Shown here piece after piece: positions 1-9,209 of a DNA stretch of 57,036 nt. The stretch spans positions 1 through 57,036 of the forward strand of contig CAYYZW010000320.1 of NCBI GenBank assembly GCA_964476375.1, written 5' to 3'. Source of the stretch: SAT2750 sp964476375 (GTDB lineage Bacteria > Planctomycetota > Planctomycetia > Pirellulales > Pirellulaceae). The position numbers and the translations under genes were made by a program. Position 1 is the first letter of the stretch; the number at the start of each line of letters is the position of its first letter. The notes beneath the pieces are model-generated. The model did no database searches and was not told where the DNA came from. It worked only from the letters and a program-made list of their open reading frames with translations.

Positions 1-121
1 AATCCATGCAGGAAATTTTGTTTCCCAACCGTTCCTATTTCTCCCTTGTCATAAATTCTTTCCTTGGGTATCTCTCCAAGGTGCTGCCTGACCAGTCCCG
101 CATCGTGATCTGTCACATCTA

Positions 122-1156
122 TCAGTCGTGTCCCCCGGCCATTGCAGGTGAACAGCAAGCCCCCCCCTGGAGTAAACTGCGGGTCCTTGTCAGTCCCCCA
201 AGTAACTGGACAAGTTCTGCGTCGGCCGTCCGGGAATCACGAACATGAAATTGTACGGTCGTCCCTGGACGAATGTAGTCGGCAACGCCAATACTGCCCG
301 TTTCCGGGTCGATGCCGACCACGTTTCGAACCAGGAAATCTCCCTGATCAAAGGACTCCTGGTATTCGCTGACCACCCGTCCCACCTGCAGACCACTCTC
401 AACAAGTTGCTGGTCACGTGTAGGAAGCCTCTCGAAGACCTCCTTGAGGCGAACCATCGCCGGCTCTCCTCGAAGCTGCAGGATCTGGTTATGCTCGGAG
501 CTGGTGACCACGTAGGGTTCACCGATCGGGCGGCAGCCCTGGGACACAACGGTCCGGATCTGCAGTTCACCCTGCAGCCAGCAGGCAACCGCACCATCGG
601 TCATGACATCCGAACCCAGCAGCAGCCTGCTTTCCCCGGGAGATGAAGCTCCACTGGCCATGCCACCTGTGATGGGCATACCAGGCTGGTCGCTGTTCAG
701 CCGTTCCAGCAGAAGTTCCATGGGAAAACTGTACGGGTCGGCAACCACCAGGAGAGCGGCAGGCGAATCCCTCTCTTCAAGCAGTCCATCGGGCCACCCC
801 AGGATAGTTCCTCCATCCGGGGTGCGCTCGAAAGTCAGCTGCATCGGAGTGATCTCCACACCCTGGAACCAGGCCAGCCAGAGAGAGATCGCTGGCAGCT
901 GCTCGACTTCCTCTGCTCCCCCGACGATCGATTCACCATTGCAACCCAGCAGGTTCTTACATTCAAGGCGATCTGAGAGCTCCCTGGAAATCGATTCGGC
1001 ATCCTGGTGATGGTCGCCGGAGAAGAAAACGAAGGCCAGGTCCGGGGGAGGTGTTCCCCGGGGCCGACACGTACCACAGACCTCATTGACCGCTTTCTGC
1101 CAGTCCTCCTCCCGGGAAAGGGCACTGGCAAACTGGTTCCCTGCTTCGACTGCCAT
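122..1156 (-). CDS. FIST N/C domain protein
   Basis: The 344-residue product looks like a FIST protein (FIST_N followed by FIST_C), a family linked to small-ligand sensing and signal transduction. The N-terminal half has the typical LAFVFFSGDHH strand and GCNGESIVGG turn. The last third has the FIST_C pattern FLVRNVVGIDPETGSIGVAD followed by a GTTVQFHVRD strand. There is no signal peptide or membrane segment, so it is probably cytosolic. The ATG at 1156 was chosen because the frame upstream, to 1273, looks non-coding and would overlap the divergent hydrolase gene. No kinase or cyclase domain is attached and no signalling partner is adjacent. The family call is fairly secure; the ligand is unknown. 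Confidence 0.8.
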   Translation of the reverse strand: MAVEAGNQFASALSREEDWQKAVNEVCGTCRPRGTPPPDLAFVFFSGDHHQDAESISRELSDRLECKNLLGCNGESIVGGAEEVEQLPAISLWLAWFQGVEITPMQLTFERTPDGGTILGWPDGLLEERDSPAALLVVADPYSFPMELLLERLNSDQPGMPITGGMASGASSPGESRLLLGSDVMTDGAVACWLQGELQIRTVVSQGCRPIGEPYVVTSSEHNQILQLRGEPAMVRLKEVFERLPTRDQQLVESGLQVGRVVSEYQESFDQGDFLVRNVVGIDPETGSIGVADYIRPGTTVQFHVRDSRTADAELVQLLGGLTRTRSLLQGGACCSPAMAGGHD

Positions 1157-1218
1157 GGTCCACCGGGGTTGGATTGGCTGGGAAATACTCCTGGCCGGCG
1201 ACGGCCAACTCGAGAGAC

Positions 1219-1248
1219 AATATAATACTGTGCGGGGAGTATTGTCAG
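1219..1248. promoter_or_regulatory. Divergent promoter region between FIST gene and hydrolase
   Basis: On the plus strand a perfect TATAAT lies at 1221-1226, 46 bases before the hydrolase ATG, but without a convincing -35 box. On the minus strand CTGACA (1248-1243) and TATATT (1224-1219) are separated by 18 bases, a reasonable sigma-70-type pair for the FIST gene starting at 1156. Read by eye only. Confidence 0.4.
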
Positions 1249-1271
1249 CCAACACGTCAGGAAAGATCCTC

Positions 1272-2366
1272 ATGGCATTGCGTATCCATCTCGTTCTCCC
1301 GCTGGTCCTGTTGTTTTTTCTTTTTTCTTTTCAACCGGTCCGGGCCCAGCGTCATGTTCGCTGGCTAAAAGAAACCCAGCAGGCACCTGCCGAGATCCCC
1401 GGGGAGAAGCTCCGTTTCCCCTCGCTCCTTTCAGATACCGGCAACCAGGTCATCGAGAGCCGCCGTGACTGGGAATTGTATCGTGACACGATCCGTGACC
1501 GCTGGATCAAGGAACTCGGTCCGGTCGCCAGCCGCCGGAGACCACTTCCAAAACTGGAGGTCCTTGAAACAGAGCAGCTGCCCGAGGGAATAACTCGCCA
1601 GCGGGTCAAGTACGAGGCCCTGCCGGGAGAGTTCGTGGAGGCCTATATTGTGCGACCTACCCGCCTGCGGGGCCTTGTCCCCGGAGTGGTCGTATTCCAT
1701 TCCACCGTCAACCATAGCATCCGCCAGCCAGCCGGCGTGGAGGGTGTCCCCGAAAAGGCCTTTGGGCTGGGTGCTGCCCGGCGGGGGATGATTGCTTTCT
1801 GCCCGCGGAATTACCTCTGGCCGAATAACGACATGATCCAGGCCCCGCAACAGGCGGACCATTTTCTTGAAGCCTACCCCGACTCACGTGGGATGGCCCG
1901 CATGCTCTACGATTCGCAACTGGCCGTGGACCTGCTCCTCGCCCAACCGCATGTCGACCCTGGGCGGATCGGCAGCATGGGACACAGCCTGGGGGCCAAG
2001 GAGGTGATTTACCTGGCTGCTTTTGATGAGCGGGTTCGTGCCACGGTCAGCAGCGAGGGGGGAATATCCAAGACCTTTTCCAACTGGGATGCCCCCTGGT
2101 ACCTGGGGCCGCAGATGCACGATTCCCCCCATGACCATAACGAACTGCTTGGTCTCGTCGCACCGCGGGCCTTTCTCCTGGTCGGGGGCGACTCGGCCGA
2201 TGGAGCGGTCAGCTGGCCACTGGTGGAGGATGCCCTCACGATCTACCGACTCTATGGCAGGCGTCCTTCGCTTGGACTTTACAACCACGGCCAGGGCCAC
2301 GCAGTGCCTGCTGAAGCCGAAGCACGAATCTACGAGTGGCTTGAGGTGGAACTGGGCAGGCGCTGA
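1272..2366 (+). CDS. Secreted alpha/beta hydrolase (dienelactone hydrolase/acetylxylan esterase-like)
   Basis: A 364-residue exported serine hydrolase. The ATG at 1272 begins a clear signal peptide (hydrophobic run of about 15 residues, then VRAQ). The nucleophile elbow is GHSLG with Ser239. An acidic residue lies in the strand VGGDSADG and the catalytic His in NHGQGHAVP near the C-terminus, giving the Ser-Asp-His order of the fold. The family includes acetylxylan esterases and other ester hydrolases acting on polysaccharide side chains; the substrate here cannot be read. It is divergent from the FIST gene and followed by a strong terminator, so it is probably monocistronic. Planctomycetes carry many such secreted esterases. 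Confidence 0.8.
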   Translation: MALRIHLVLPLVLLFFLFSFQPVRAQRHVRWLKETQQAPAEIPGEKLRFPSLLSDTGNQVIESRRDWELYRDTIRDRWIKELGPVASRRRPLPKLEVLETEQLPEGITRQRVKYEALPGEFVEAYIVRPTRLRGLVPGVVVFHSTVNHSIRQPAGVEGVPEKAFGLGAARRGMIAFCPRNYLWPNNDMIQAPQQADHFLEAYPDSRGMARMLYDSQLAVDLLLAQPHVDPGRIGSMGHSLGAKEVIYLAAFDERVRATVSSEGGISKTFSNWDAPWYLGPQMHDSPHDHNELLGLVAPRAFLLVGGDSADGAVSWPLVEDALTIYRLYGRRPSLGLYNHGQGHAVPAEAEARIYEWLEVELGRR

Positions 2367-2389
2367 TAAGAGCGGCCCTCCCAAAAACA

Positions 2390-2436
2390 AACAGCCGGGC
2401 GCCTCCAACGGGAAGCAACCCGGCTGTTCTTTTTTT
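2390..2436 (+). terminator. Rho-independent terminator after the hydrolase gene
   Basis: AACAGCCGGG at 2390-2399 pairs perfectly with CCCGGCTGTT at 2419-2428, and a T-rich run (2427-2436) follows at once. The arms are 10 bp with a 19-base loop. It lies 24 bases after the hydrolase stop codon. Confidence 0.85.
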
Positions 2437-2837
2437 CGACACTGGCCAGTCTCCACAGGCATGTGGAGCTGGCGTGCCAGGTGGCTGCCAGGCGGGCAGC
2501 CCGCCGACTGCCATCAGGCAGTACCACCTCGTCTATTCGTACAGTGGTATTCCACAGATCACCTCCTTCCTTGGGGGGGCCTTGCCGACGCGGGCGCCTG
2601 TACAGTCACGCGGTCCACGTGGGCCTCCAGTCCTTCACGCTGCGTTCGCGCGAACTCATTCCACCCATCCTCCGGATTCCCCTTTGAAAAACAAGAGTAA
2701 TTTTTTCGCGGCATGAAAATGCCTCCTTGCTTGCATCGGTCACCTGCCACGACCACAATGATTGTCCCTGTTCACCGGAGCAGTCACGTCTGAACCGAAA
2801 CATCCACATCCCGTGCCCTGAAAAAAGAGAGAGAATC
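2437..2837. other. Intergenic region without a recognisable gene
   Basis: About 400 bases between the terminator and the DUF1080 gene. The short open frames here have no recognisable motifs or good ribosome-binding sites. It probably holds the promoter and leader of the DUF1080 gene, but I cannot pick convincing -35/-10 boxes. Confidence 0.5.
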
Positions 2838-3833
2838 ATGCGACGTTCTTCCTTCGCTTTGCTGGCCGCCTTTTTTTCACTGACTCTTGCAGGTGCGATG
2901 GCCGCCCAGGACAAGGTCGTGATTACCGATCCCGCCAAGATCAACGATGACTATCGTTTCCAGGGAGAGTACCTCGGGCCGTTTACAGAGGATGGAAGTG
3001 AAATCACGATCGGGGCCCAGGTGGTTGCCATGGGCGCGGGGAAATTCAACGTTCGCATCCATGTGAATGGGCTGCCAGGAGCCGGCTGGGCACGGGGAGA
3101 TGAAGTGGAGCTGGCCAGTGGCGCGCGAAGCGATGGCTCCGTGGTGGTGACACGTGAAAGTGGCCAGCGGCTGCATTGCCAGTTAAAAGACGGCGTAATG
3201 ATCGTGGCCGATGGCGACAAGATCGTCGGCAAGCTGAAGAAAACAGAACGGGTGAGCAAGACGCTGGGCAAGAAGCCCCCGGAAGGTGCCGTGGTGCTTT
3301 TTGACGGGACCGAGAAAAGTGCTGCCAATTTCACCCGCGGCCAGGTCGTGATGAAAAACCTGCTGCGGCATGACTGTGAAAGCACCGAAAAATTCGGTGA
3401 CCATCACATGCACCTGGAATTCCGCACCCCTTTCATCCCGGCTGCCCGCGGACAGGGTCGAGGTAATAGCGGGATGTACGTCCAGGGACGTTACGAGGTC
3501 CAGGTGCTGGACTCCTTTGGCCTGGATGGCAAGAACAACGAGTGCGGGGGGATTTACTCGATCTCCGAACCCAAGGTCAACATGTGTCTCCCACCGCTGG
3601 TCTGGCAGACCTACGATTATGACTTCACCGCGGCCCGCTACGATGACGCTGGCAAGAAGGTCAAGAATGCTCGCATCACGCTCTGGCATAACGGCGTGGT
3701 CATCCATGATGACCTGGAACTGCCCAAGGGTACCCCTGGCAAGCACCCGGAAGCTGCCAGCCCGGGAATCCTCTATCTCCAGGGGCATGGCAACCCGGTC
3801 GTTTACCGCAACATATGGGCCATCAAGAAATAA
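2838..3833 (+). CDS. Secreted DUF1080 (3-keto-disaccharide hydrolase) domain protein
   Basis: A 331-residue exported protein. The start is the ATG at 2838, preceded by the purine-rich AGAGAGAG; it gives a signal peptide ending near AGAMAAQ. Residues about 25-120 form an unrecognised N-terminal part. From about residue 150 the DUF1080 beta-sandwich begins (VVLFDGTEK), with the hallmark NSGMYVQGRYEVQVLDS strand, the GGIYSISEP segment, and a C-terminus ending in VVYRNIWAIKK. DUF1080 proteins are greatly expanded in planctomycetes, and some members act on 3-keto-glycosides. The catalytic role here is inferred from the family only. It converges with the next gene, with only 4 bases between stop codons. 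Confidence 0.85.
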   Translation: MRRSSFALLAAFFSLTLAGAMAAQDKVVITDPAKINDDYRFQGEYLGPFTEDGSEITIGAQVVAMGAGKFNVRIHVNGLPGAGWARGDEVELASGARSDGSVVVTRESGQRLHCQLKDGVMIVADGDKIVGKLKKTERVSKTLGKKPPEGAVVLFDGTEKSAANFTRGQVVMKNLLRHDCESTEKFGDHHMHLEFRTPFIPAARGQGRGNSGMYVQGRYEVQVLDSFGLDGKNNECGGIYSISEPKVNMCLPPLVWQTYDYDFTAARYDDAGKKVKNARITLWHNGVVIHDDLELPKGTPGKHPEAASPGILYLQGHGNPVVYRNIWAIKK

Positions 3834-3837
3834 CTCC

Positions 3838-6321
3838 CTAGCGGCACATGGCCAGTAGTGCCAGGAATTGTGCTCGAAGCGGTGTTTTCTCCAGGCCACT
3901 GGTGGCCTGGAGATACTCGATCCTCGCGGCGGCTTCTTTCTTTTCCCCCAGCTTGAAGTAGCCCAGGGCAATCGCATACTTCGCCTCGTACCATAGCTGC
4001 CCCTGCGGCTTCGCCTTGGCGAGAATCCGCCGCCACTGGGCCTGGGCCTGTTGCCAGGCGACCTGATCCTCTCCCGCCATCAGCACCTCGGCAAAGGCCT
4101 TCTGGACACTCGCCGATTGTGGATGTGCAGCTGCCAGTTGCTTGAGCATATCGGCAGCACGGGGCTGCTTTCCTGCCGCCGCCAGGGCACGGGCATGGGC
4201 CAGATCCCAACGCATGCGCTGGGACGGCTCCAGGTGCTGCTTTTGTCCAGAAGAACGCTGGAACAGGCTGAGCTGCAGGGCCGCCAGGCGGCCACCCCCC
4301 GGTGATGATTTTTCCGCCATCCCGGCCAGTGCCCGCATGATTTCAAATAACCGCTGGGGATCCTGCTCGCCAATCTGGCCCAGGAGCTGATCCGCTTCCA
4401 CCAGCTTTCCCTGGCCTGCCAGGGCTACCATCAGGATCGCATTCGCTTCACTCTGAAAGCGGTCCCCTGCGGCTGGCAACCCCAGTCGGCCTGCCTGGAC
4501 CAGGCTCTCCACCTGCTGGTAAGGTGCCGCCATGTATCGTAATCGGAGCCTGGCAGCTACCAGCAGGGCCTGCCGTGCTGCCGGGCTCCAGCGAGACGGA
4601 AACTGGCCACTGGAGTCCTGGTAAAGCGACTGAAAAAATGACAGGGCCTGCTGAAGTGCCGGGCCCTGGTCATCAGGACCAAGCATCTCCAGTTGCTTGA
4701 TCCAGCAGTTCTCCAGGACATCCAGCACGGTCACGAACCTGGGGTCCCCCACCGAGATTCCCTGGTAGTGACCGATGGCTGCCGACCAGTCCCGGTCAGC
4801 CTCGGCCCGTGCACCAAGCCAGATTCGAACCTGGTTGCTCGATTTGTCGGCTGGCCATCGTGTGAGGTGAGCTGACAGCATCTGCTGGTAGTTCTCCTGC
4901 CAGGCCCGGTCATCCTGCGATAGGGCATGAGCCTGCTGGATTGCCTTCAGGTGGACGAGGGGGGACTGGGGGTGGTCCGGAAGCAGTGCCGAGATTTTTC
5001 GCAGGCGGTCAATAAACGCGGGGGTATTTTTCTGCTGCTGAAAGACAAGCGCCGCCTTGTAGTACAGCGGGAAGGCCTGGTCGTCCGCTCCCTGCTCATG
5101 CGCCAGCCGACCCGCTTTCTCGTAACCCACAATCGCTTCAGCAAACTGGCCTCGCAGGTAAAGGTCATCGGCAGCCTGTTGCATGATGCCCAGGTTTGCC
5201 AGGTCTCCCTGCTGGCCTACTTCCTGGACAAGACGGATTTCCGAACGGCGGCCCCAGTATCCACCGTGGTCCCGCCGGATGGATCGCACCAGCTTCAATG
5301 CCTGGTCCTGGAGCTGGCTCGTCCGCTGCTTGTCCATCTGCTGGCGGGACAGGTTCAGGAGTGCCAGGTAAGTCTCCAGGACCGCCATATCCAGCTCCGG
5401 GGAAATCACGCCTCCCACCCGGCGAGGTTCCTGTAGTAAGGTGATCGCATCCTCCGTGCTCCCGCTCGCCAGGGCAAGTCGAACACGTTCGGCACGCACG
5501 GCCAGGATCAACGGCGTTGAGAGCGACATCTCATCAAGTCGTGACAGCTGCCTCCTGGCCAGTTCAATTTTTCCCTGGAGTCGCTGGCAGGCTGCCAGCT
5601 CACGAATCACGTCCACCGCCAGGGGATCATCCTCGGCAAGCTGGGTAAGTGGCTTTTGCAGCTGGGTCGTGGCCCTCTGCAGGGATGCAATCCGGTCATT
5701 GCCATCAGCCGGATAACTGACAGCCTGGTTCCGGTAGGCTCGCCCCAGCTGGTAACGCACATTGTTCTGGAGGGAAACCAGGTCGTCGGCAGTCAACACG
5801 GCTCCCTCATCGCGGCGGGGCGCCAGGGGAATAAGCGGTGTCAGTTCTCGATCCAGCCTCTCAAGCTCGCGGATTCCAGCTCGCAAGTCCTCCTGGGCCG
5901 CCTGCATTGCCACTGCCCTGTCCGGTGCAATCTCCGCTTCAAACCGCTCCAGTTCGCCCCTGGCAAGCAGGATCAGTGCAGCGTGGACCTGCACGAGGAT
6001 CCGCCGTGGATGGTCCCCATGCTGCTGAATAAAGCCCGCTGCCACCTCCCCGGCCTGACCCCAGAACTGCTTTCGCTGCTGACGACCTGCCTGCTGGGCC
6101 TCGGCAGCATGGGTCCTCATCAACTGAACTGTCCACTTGACCTGCTTCCGGGAGCCCTCCCGGGCATTCTCCAGTTGTTGCTGGCAATGATGCCGGGCCA
6201 GGTCAAACAGCCCGCGCTGGCGGAGGCCATCCAGAAGGTGATCATCCGCTGACTGTGCTACCACCAGCCCCGACGGCAGTGCCAGGCTGACAAGGATCAC
6301 CAGCAATAGACGACGAACCAT
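3838..6321 (-). CDS. Large secreted TPR-like protein, last gene of the ExbBD operon
   Basis: An 827-residue exported protein with a signal peptide (hydrophobic run, then VVAQSADD). The rest is Gln- and Ala-rich helix pairs resembling tetratricopeptide repeats, such as AEAIVGYEKAGRLAHEQG and ALGYFKLGEKKEAAARIEYL. No enzyme motif was seen. I prefer the ATG at 6321 because GGAGAG lies 8 bases upstream. An ATG at 6342, just after the preceding ExbD stop, is possible but has a poor ribosome-binding site. Its place after ExbB-ExbD-ExbD suggests a periplasmic scaffold working with that energised complex. This is an inference from position. Confidence 0.75.
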   Translation of the reverse strand: MVRRLLLVILVSLALPSGLVVAQSADDHLLDGLRQRGLFDLARHHCQQQLENAREGSRKQVKWTVQLMRTHAAEAQQAGRQQRKQFWGQAGEVAAGFIQQHGDHPRRILVQVHAALILLARGELERFEAEIAPDRAVAMQAAQEDLRAGIRELERLDRELTPLIPLAPRRDEGAVLTADDLVSLQNNVRYQLGRAYRNQAVSYPADGNDRIASLQRATTQLQKPLTQLAEDDPLAVDVIRELAACQRLQGKIELARRQLSRLDEMSLSTPLILAVRAERVRLALASGSTEDAITLLQEPRRVGGVISPELDMAVLETYLALLNLSRQQMDKQRTSQLQDQALKLVRSIRRDHGGYWGRRSEIRLVQEVGQQGDLANLGIMQQAADDLYLRGQFAEAIVGYEKAGRLAHEQGADDQAFPLYYKAALVFQQQKNTPAFIDRLRKISALLPDHPQSPLVHLKAIQQAHALSQDDRAWQENYQQMLSAHLTRWPADKSSNQVRIWLGARAEADRDWSAAIGHYQGISVGDPRFVTVLDVLENCWIKQLEMLGPDDQGPALQQALSFFQSLYQDSSGQFPSRWSPAARQALLVAARLRLRYMAAPYQQVESLVQAGRLGLPAAGDRFQSEANAILMVALAGQGKLVEADQLLGQIGEQDPQRLFEIMRALAGMAEKSSPGGGRLAALQLSLFQRSSGQKQHLEPSQRMRWDLAHARALAAAGKQPRAADMLKQLAAAHPQSASVQKAFAEVLMAGEDQVAWQQAQAQWRRILAKAKPQGQLWYEAKYAIALGYFKLGEKKEAAARIEYLQATSGLEKTPLRAQFLALLAMCR
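3889..3912. repeat. Perfect 10-bp inverted repeat in the 3' end of the TPR gene
   Basis: CTCCAGGCCA (3889-3898), a CTGG loop and TGGCCTGGAG (3903-3912) form a perfect hairpin about 50 bases inside the end of the TPR-like gene, facing the convergent DUF1080 gene. There is no T-run on either strand, so it is not a classical terminator. It may simply reflect codon choice. Confidence 0.6.
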
Positions 6322-6344
6322 GGTAGTGACTCTCCGGAACATCC

Positions 6345-6791
6345 CTAGAGCGATTCCCCAGCCACGAACTGTATTTTTTCAAAACCGACCAGGCGAGAGA
6401 GATCGAACACGTTGATCACATCCCCCAGGGGCACCTCTTCATCCGGATGCAGTATGACCGGCGCATCCTGTTTGACCTGGGCGATGGCTTGCAGTCGCTG
6501 CTGAAGCTGGGCCAGCGAATCTGCCTGCTGATCATTGACGGTCCAGCCCGGCTGATCACCAGTCCAGTGAATCCGGATCACGACATCCTCAAAGTCTGCT
6601 TCCGGGGGAGGCTCCTCGAGGGCAGCCTGGTTCCCAAGCAGGGTCGACAGCTCGCTGGGAAGCAGGTATTCCACGACCTGGAAACTCGCCGTCCAGACAA
6701 AAAATACCAGCAACAGGAAAACAACATCAATCATCGGGGTCATCTTGATTTCCAGCGATTCACGGCGGGCAAATGGACTAGGGCGTCTCAT
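6345..6791 (-). CDS. ExbD/TolR-family protein (second copy)
   Basis: 148 residues with the ExbD/TolR layout: short cytoplasmic N-terminus, the signature KMTPMIDVVFLLLVFF in the single membrane helix, then a periplasmic domain. The Asp in TPMIDVVF corresponds to the proton-carrying residue of ExbD/TolR. In E. coli-type systems ExbD works with ExbB to couple proton flow to a periplasmic effector. Its start overlaps the stop of the upstream ExbD gene by one base (position 6791), so the two are translationally coupled. It is less similar to its neighbour outside the helix, which suggests two distinct partners in one complex rather than a recent duplicate. Confidence 0.88.
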   Translation of the reverse strand: MRRPSPFARRESLEIKMTPMIDVVFLLLVFFVWTASFQVVEYLLPSELSTLLGNQAALEEPPPEADFEDVVIRIHWTGDQPGWTVNDQQADSLAQLQQRLQAIAQVKQDAPVILHPDEEVPLGDVINVFDLSRLVGFEKIQFVAGESL

Positions 6792-7219
6792 CAGTGTCCC
6801 TCCCCGGGCCGATAGACCGCAAATGTCACATTCCAGATTCCTGTCTCTGCACAGCGACGCATGACCGGGTTAATATTCCGGTAAGGAACCCCACGGTCAC
6901 TACGAATCCGGACCTCCAGGTCCTGGCCATATTTTTCTCGCCGCTTGACGAGCCGTTCCTGGAACTGTTCCAGCGTCAGCTGGCGGCCTGCCATCCGTAT
7001 CTGCCCCCCGGCCGAGATATTGACGACCAGCCTCGGCAACTCGGAATCCTCTGCCTGGGTTCCACTGCGGGCATCTGGCAGGGGCAGTTGCATCTGTACC
7101 TCCTGCTTGGCGAGGTGGCTGGAAACCAGAAAGAAGATGATCAGCAGGAAAACGACATCGATCATCGGGGTCATGTTGAAGTCGACCCCCTTTCCTCCCA
7201 CGTGGCTTGGTATTTTCAC
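6791..7219 (-). CDS. ExbD/TolR-family protein (first copy)
   Basis: 142 residues with start codon GTG at 7219, preceded by GAGGAGAAGGG. The N-terminus DFNMTPMIDVVFLLIIFFL is the classic ExbD membrane helix with the conserved Asp. The periplasmic part has the usual ExbD strands (LVVNISAGGQIRMAG, VRIRSDRGVPYRNINPV). It lies 17 bases after the ExbB gene and overlaps the second ExbD by one base. The ExbB-ExbD-ExbD arrangement points to a proton-driven inner-membrane motor that acts on the VWA and TPR-like proteins of the operon. That partnership is inferred. Confidence 0.9.
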   Translation of the reverse strand: MKIPSHVGGKGVDFNMTPMIDVVFLLIIFFLVSSHLAKQEVQMQLPLPDARSGTQAEDSELPRLVVNISAGGQIRMAGRQLTLEQFQERLVKRREKYGQDLEVRIRSDRGVPYRNINPVMRRCAETGIWNVTFAVYRPGEGH

Positions 7220-7236
7220 GACCCTTCTCCTCTGGC

Positions 7237-8097
7237 TTATTCACTGGCAGGTTGAGAAGGGGGGGAGGTGGGAGGTCGCGAGGTGCGGGAGGACGCGGAT
7301 CCGGATACCCGGGAACGTCGCTTGATCGGTGTCATCGCCCTCTGGGCCCGGTAGGCCGCCTCGGCCACCAGCTGGTCAATCCGGTTTCGGAAAACGGCAA
7401 AAGCTCCCAGCGAGGGAATCGCCACGATCAATCCTCCCACCGTGGTCACCAGTGCCTGGTAGATCCCCTCTGCCAGATCCCCGGCCCCTGCCGAACCCTC
7501 GGTTGTGGCAACCTGCTGAAAAGCCATGATCATGCCGATGACGGTTCCCAGCAGTCCCAGCATGGGAGCAATATTCCCGATCACGGAAAGGTATTCAATC
7601 CGCCGGAAGAGCTGCGCTGACTGTTCTGCCGTCGCATCTTCCATCGCCTTTTCTACGTCATTCCAGTCCCCGTCCACCTCCACCAGCCCCTGGCGGATGA
7701 TCAGGGAGAGAAAGCTCCGGTTCTCCTCGCAAAGATCATGGGCCTGTCGAAACTGGCCAGCCTTGATCAAGTCACGAACATCGTCATCCAGGCCATCCGG
7801 CATGATCTCGCTGCGGCGTAACGTCATCAGCTGTTCGAAGACCAGGTAGGCAGCAATGAGCGAAAGACCGAGCAACACGGTCAGAATCAAGAAACTGGAT
7901 ATGCCGCCAGCAAAAACGATTTCCAGGAATCCACTGGGACCCGTATCGCCTGCTGCCGGATCCGTGGCGGCCACGTCCTGCGCTGCTTCTGCCGGCGACT
8001 GGGCCCGTAGTGAGAACTGCTCTCCAATGCCCACCAGGACTCCCAGAAGAAGCACGATGGTCATCCAGCGGATCCAGTTCGAGGTGGTGCGGTTCAA
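7237..8097 (-). CDS. ExbB/TolQ/MotA-family proton channel protein
   Basis: 286 residues. A TTG start at 8097 is favoured by GGGAG 8 bases upstream; an internal ATG at 8064 is the alternative. An N-terminal hydrophobic segment is followed by a low-complexity Ala/Asp/Pro stretch. Then comes the ExbB core: a helix around FLILTVLLGLSLIAAYLVF, a cytoplasmic loop with IRQGLVEVDGDW, and the two C-terminal helices VIGNIAPMLGLLGTVIGMI and ALVTTVGGLIVAIPSLGAF. These match the MotA/TolQ/ExbB proton-channel signature. The extra N-terminal segment is a common variation in planctomycete homologues. It forms an operon with two ExbD genes. Confidence 0.9.
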   Translation of the reverse strand: MNRTTSNWIRWMTIVLLLGVLVGIGEQFSLRAQSPAEAAQDVAATDPAAGDTGPSGFLEIVFAGGISSFLILTVLLGLSLIAAYLVFEQLMTLRRSEIMPDGLDDDVRDLIKAGQFRQAHDLCEENRSFLSLIIRQGLVEVDGDWNDVEKAMEDATAEQSAQLFRRIEYLSVIGNIAPMLGLLGTVIGMIMAFQQVATTEGSAGAGDLAEGIYQALVTTVGGLIVAIPSLGAFAVFRNRIDQLVAEAAYRAQRAMTPIKRRSRVSGSASSRTSRPPTSPPSQPASE

Positions 8098-8117
8098 AAC
8101 GTGGTCTCCCGGCCTGG

Positions 8118-9185
8118 TTATTTTTCAGTTTGTTCTTGCAGCTGGTCTCTGGCTGCCTGCCCGGCAATTGTACCGCCATAACCGCCTGCCAGTTCCCGGT
8201 AAAGCGTTGTTGCCTGCAGCGATTTCCCTGTTGCCTGGTAGTAACGGGCAGTGGCAAGAAGCGATTCGGCTGCCAGCAGCCGGTGCCGAGGATACTGCAG
8301 TGGAACTCGCATCCAGGCAATCAGTGCATCCTGTTCACGACCGGTCCGCCGCAGGGCATGGCCCAGCAGGTAAGAGGGGCCTGCTCGCAGGGCCGGGGGC
8401 ATCCGCTCCAGCATCTTCTCCCAGCCCTCAATACCCTCGGCGGATACCGTCGGGGTCTGGAGCCGCCAGAGCTGGGTCTCGGCCAGGAAGGCGATCTGAG
8501 GATCCGGCCCAACGGCCAGGTGCTTGAGAACCTGGATCGACAGTTCCCGCTCGGGGGATGCCAGCAGCCAGCTGGCGCCCAGCAGGTTGGCAGCCGGGTT
8601 ATTCTCATCCACCAGCCATGTCTTGGAAAATCGCTCCATCGAGGGAGACGGAGCAGCTGTCTTCCATTGAAGCGGGATCGCAGCAAAGTAGGGTGTCCGG
8701 GGATTACTGCCCAGCACCGACTTGAGGAAGGTAGTGGCCGCATCCGCCCACTGGCCGGCCCCCTGTTCGGACCAGCTGACCTGGACCACCAGGCGATGGC
8801 GAGCCCAGGGTCGCATCTCGTGCTGCAGGGCCTGGCGGTAAAGTGCTTCCGCTTTCCCAAATTCACCCGCTGCAAAGAACTTGTCCGCTTCCAGCTGGCG
8901 CTGATCCCAGCGGCTCTCGAGGCGGGAGACCCGGGCGGAGGGAATCTGCTGGTCCCTGCCCGACACGATCGTCACGGTGAGTGTCTCGTTGTCATAAGCA
9001 CGGATCGTTCCCCGCACCCGTGACTCCGTTTCTCTTTCCTGGTCCCAGATATAGACCGTGTCAGTTGCCGGAGACTGGGCTGCCAGGGGACAGAAAGGCC
9101 CCAGGACACTGGCAGTCAACACCATGGCTGCCAGTGAATGGGCAGCCCGGCAGCACCAAAGCCTCTCACCAAAGACCATTTTCAT
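8118..9185 (-). CDS. Secreted tetratricopeptide-like protein of the ExbBD operon
   Basis: A 355-residue exported protein. The N-terminus has a basic start and a hydrophobic segment ending around CPLAAQS, consistent with a signal peptide. After a short beta-rich part (VRGTIRAYDNETLTVTIVSG) the remainder is helical, with TPR-like units such as AAGEFGKAEALYRQALQHE and SLLATARYYQATGKSLQATTLYRELAGG. No enzyme motifs are seen. It lies between the VWA gene (24 bases upstream) and ExbB (20 bases downstream), so co-transcription is very likely. It may be a periplasmic adaptor, by position only. The start at 9185 lacks a clear Shine-Dalgarno; an ATG at 9179 is equally possible. Confidence 0.75.
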   Translation of the reverse strand: MKMVFGERLWCCRAAHSLAAMVLTASVLGPFCPLAAQSPATDTVYIWDQERETESRVRGTIRAYDNETLTVTIVSGRDQQIPSARVSRLESRWDQRQLEADKFFAAGEFGKAEALYRQALQHEMRPWARHRLVVQVSWSEQGAGQWADAATTFLKSVLGSNPRTPYFAAIPLQWKTAAPSPSMERFSKTWLVDENNPAANLLGASWLLASPERELSIQVLKHLAVGPDPQIAFLAETQLWRLQTPTVSAEGIEGWEKMLERMPPALRAGPSYLLGHALRRTGREQDALIAWMRVPLQYPRHRLLAAESLLATARYYQATGKSLQATTLYRELAGGYGGTIAGQAARDQLQEQTEK

Positions 9186-9209
9186 ATACCAGCTGGGAGG
9201 ATGGAATTG

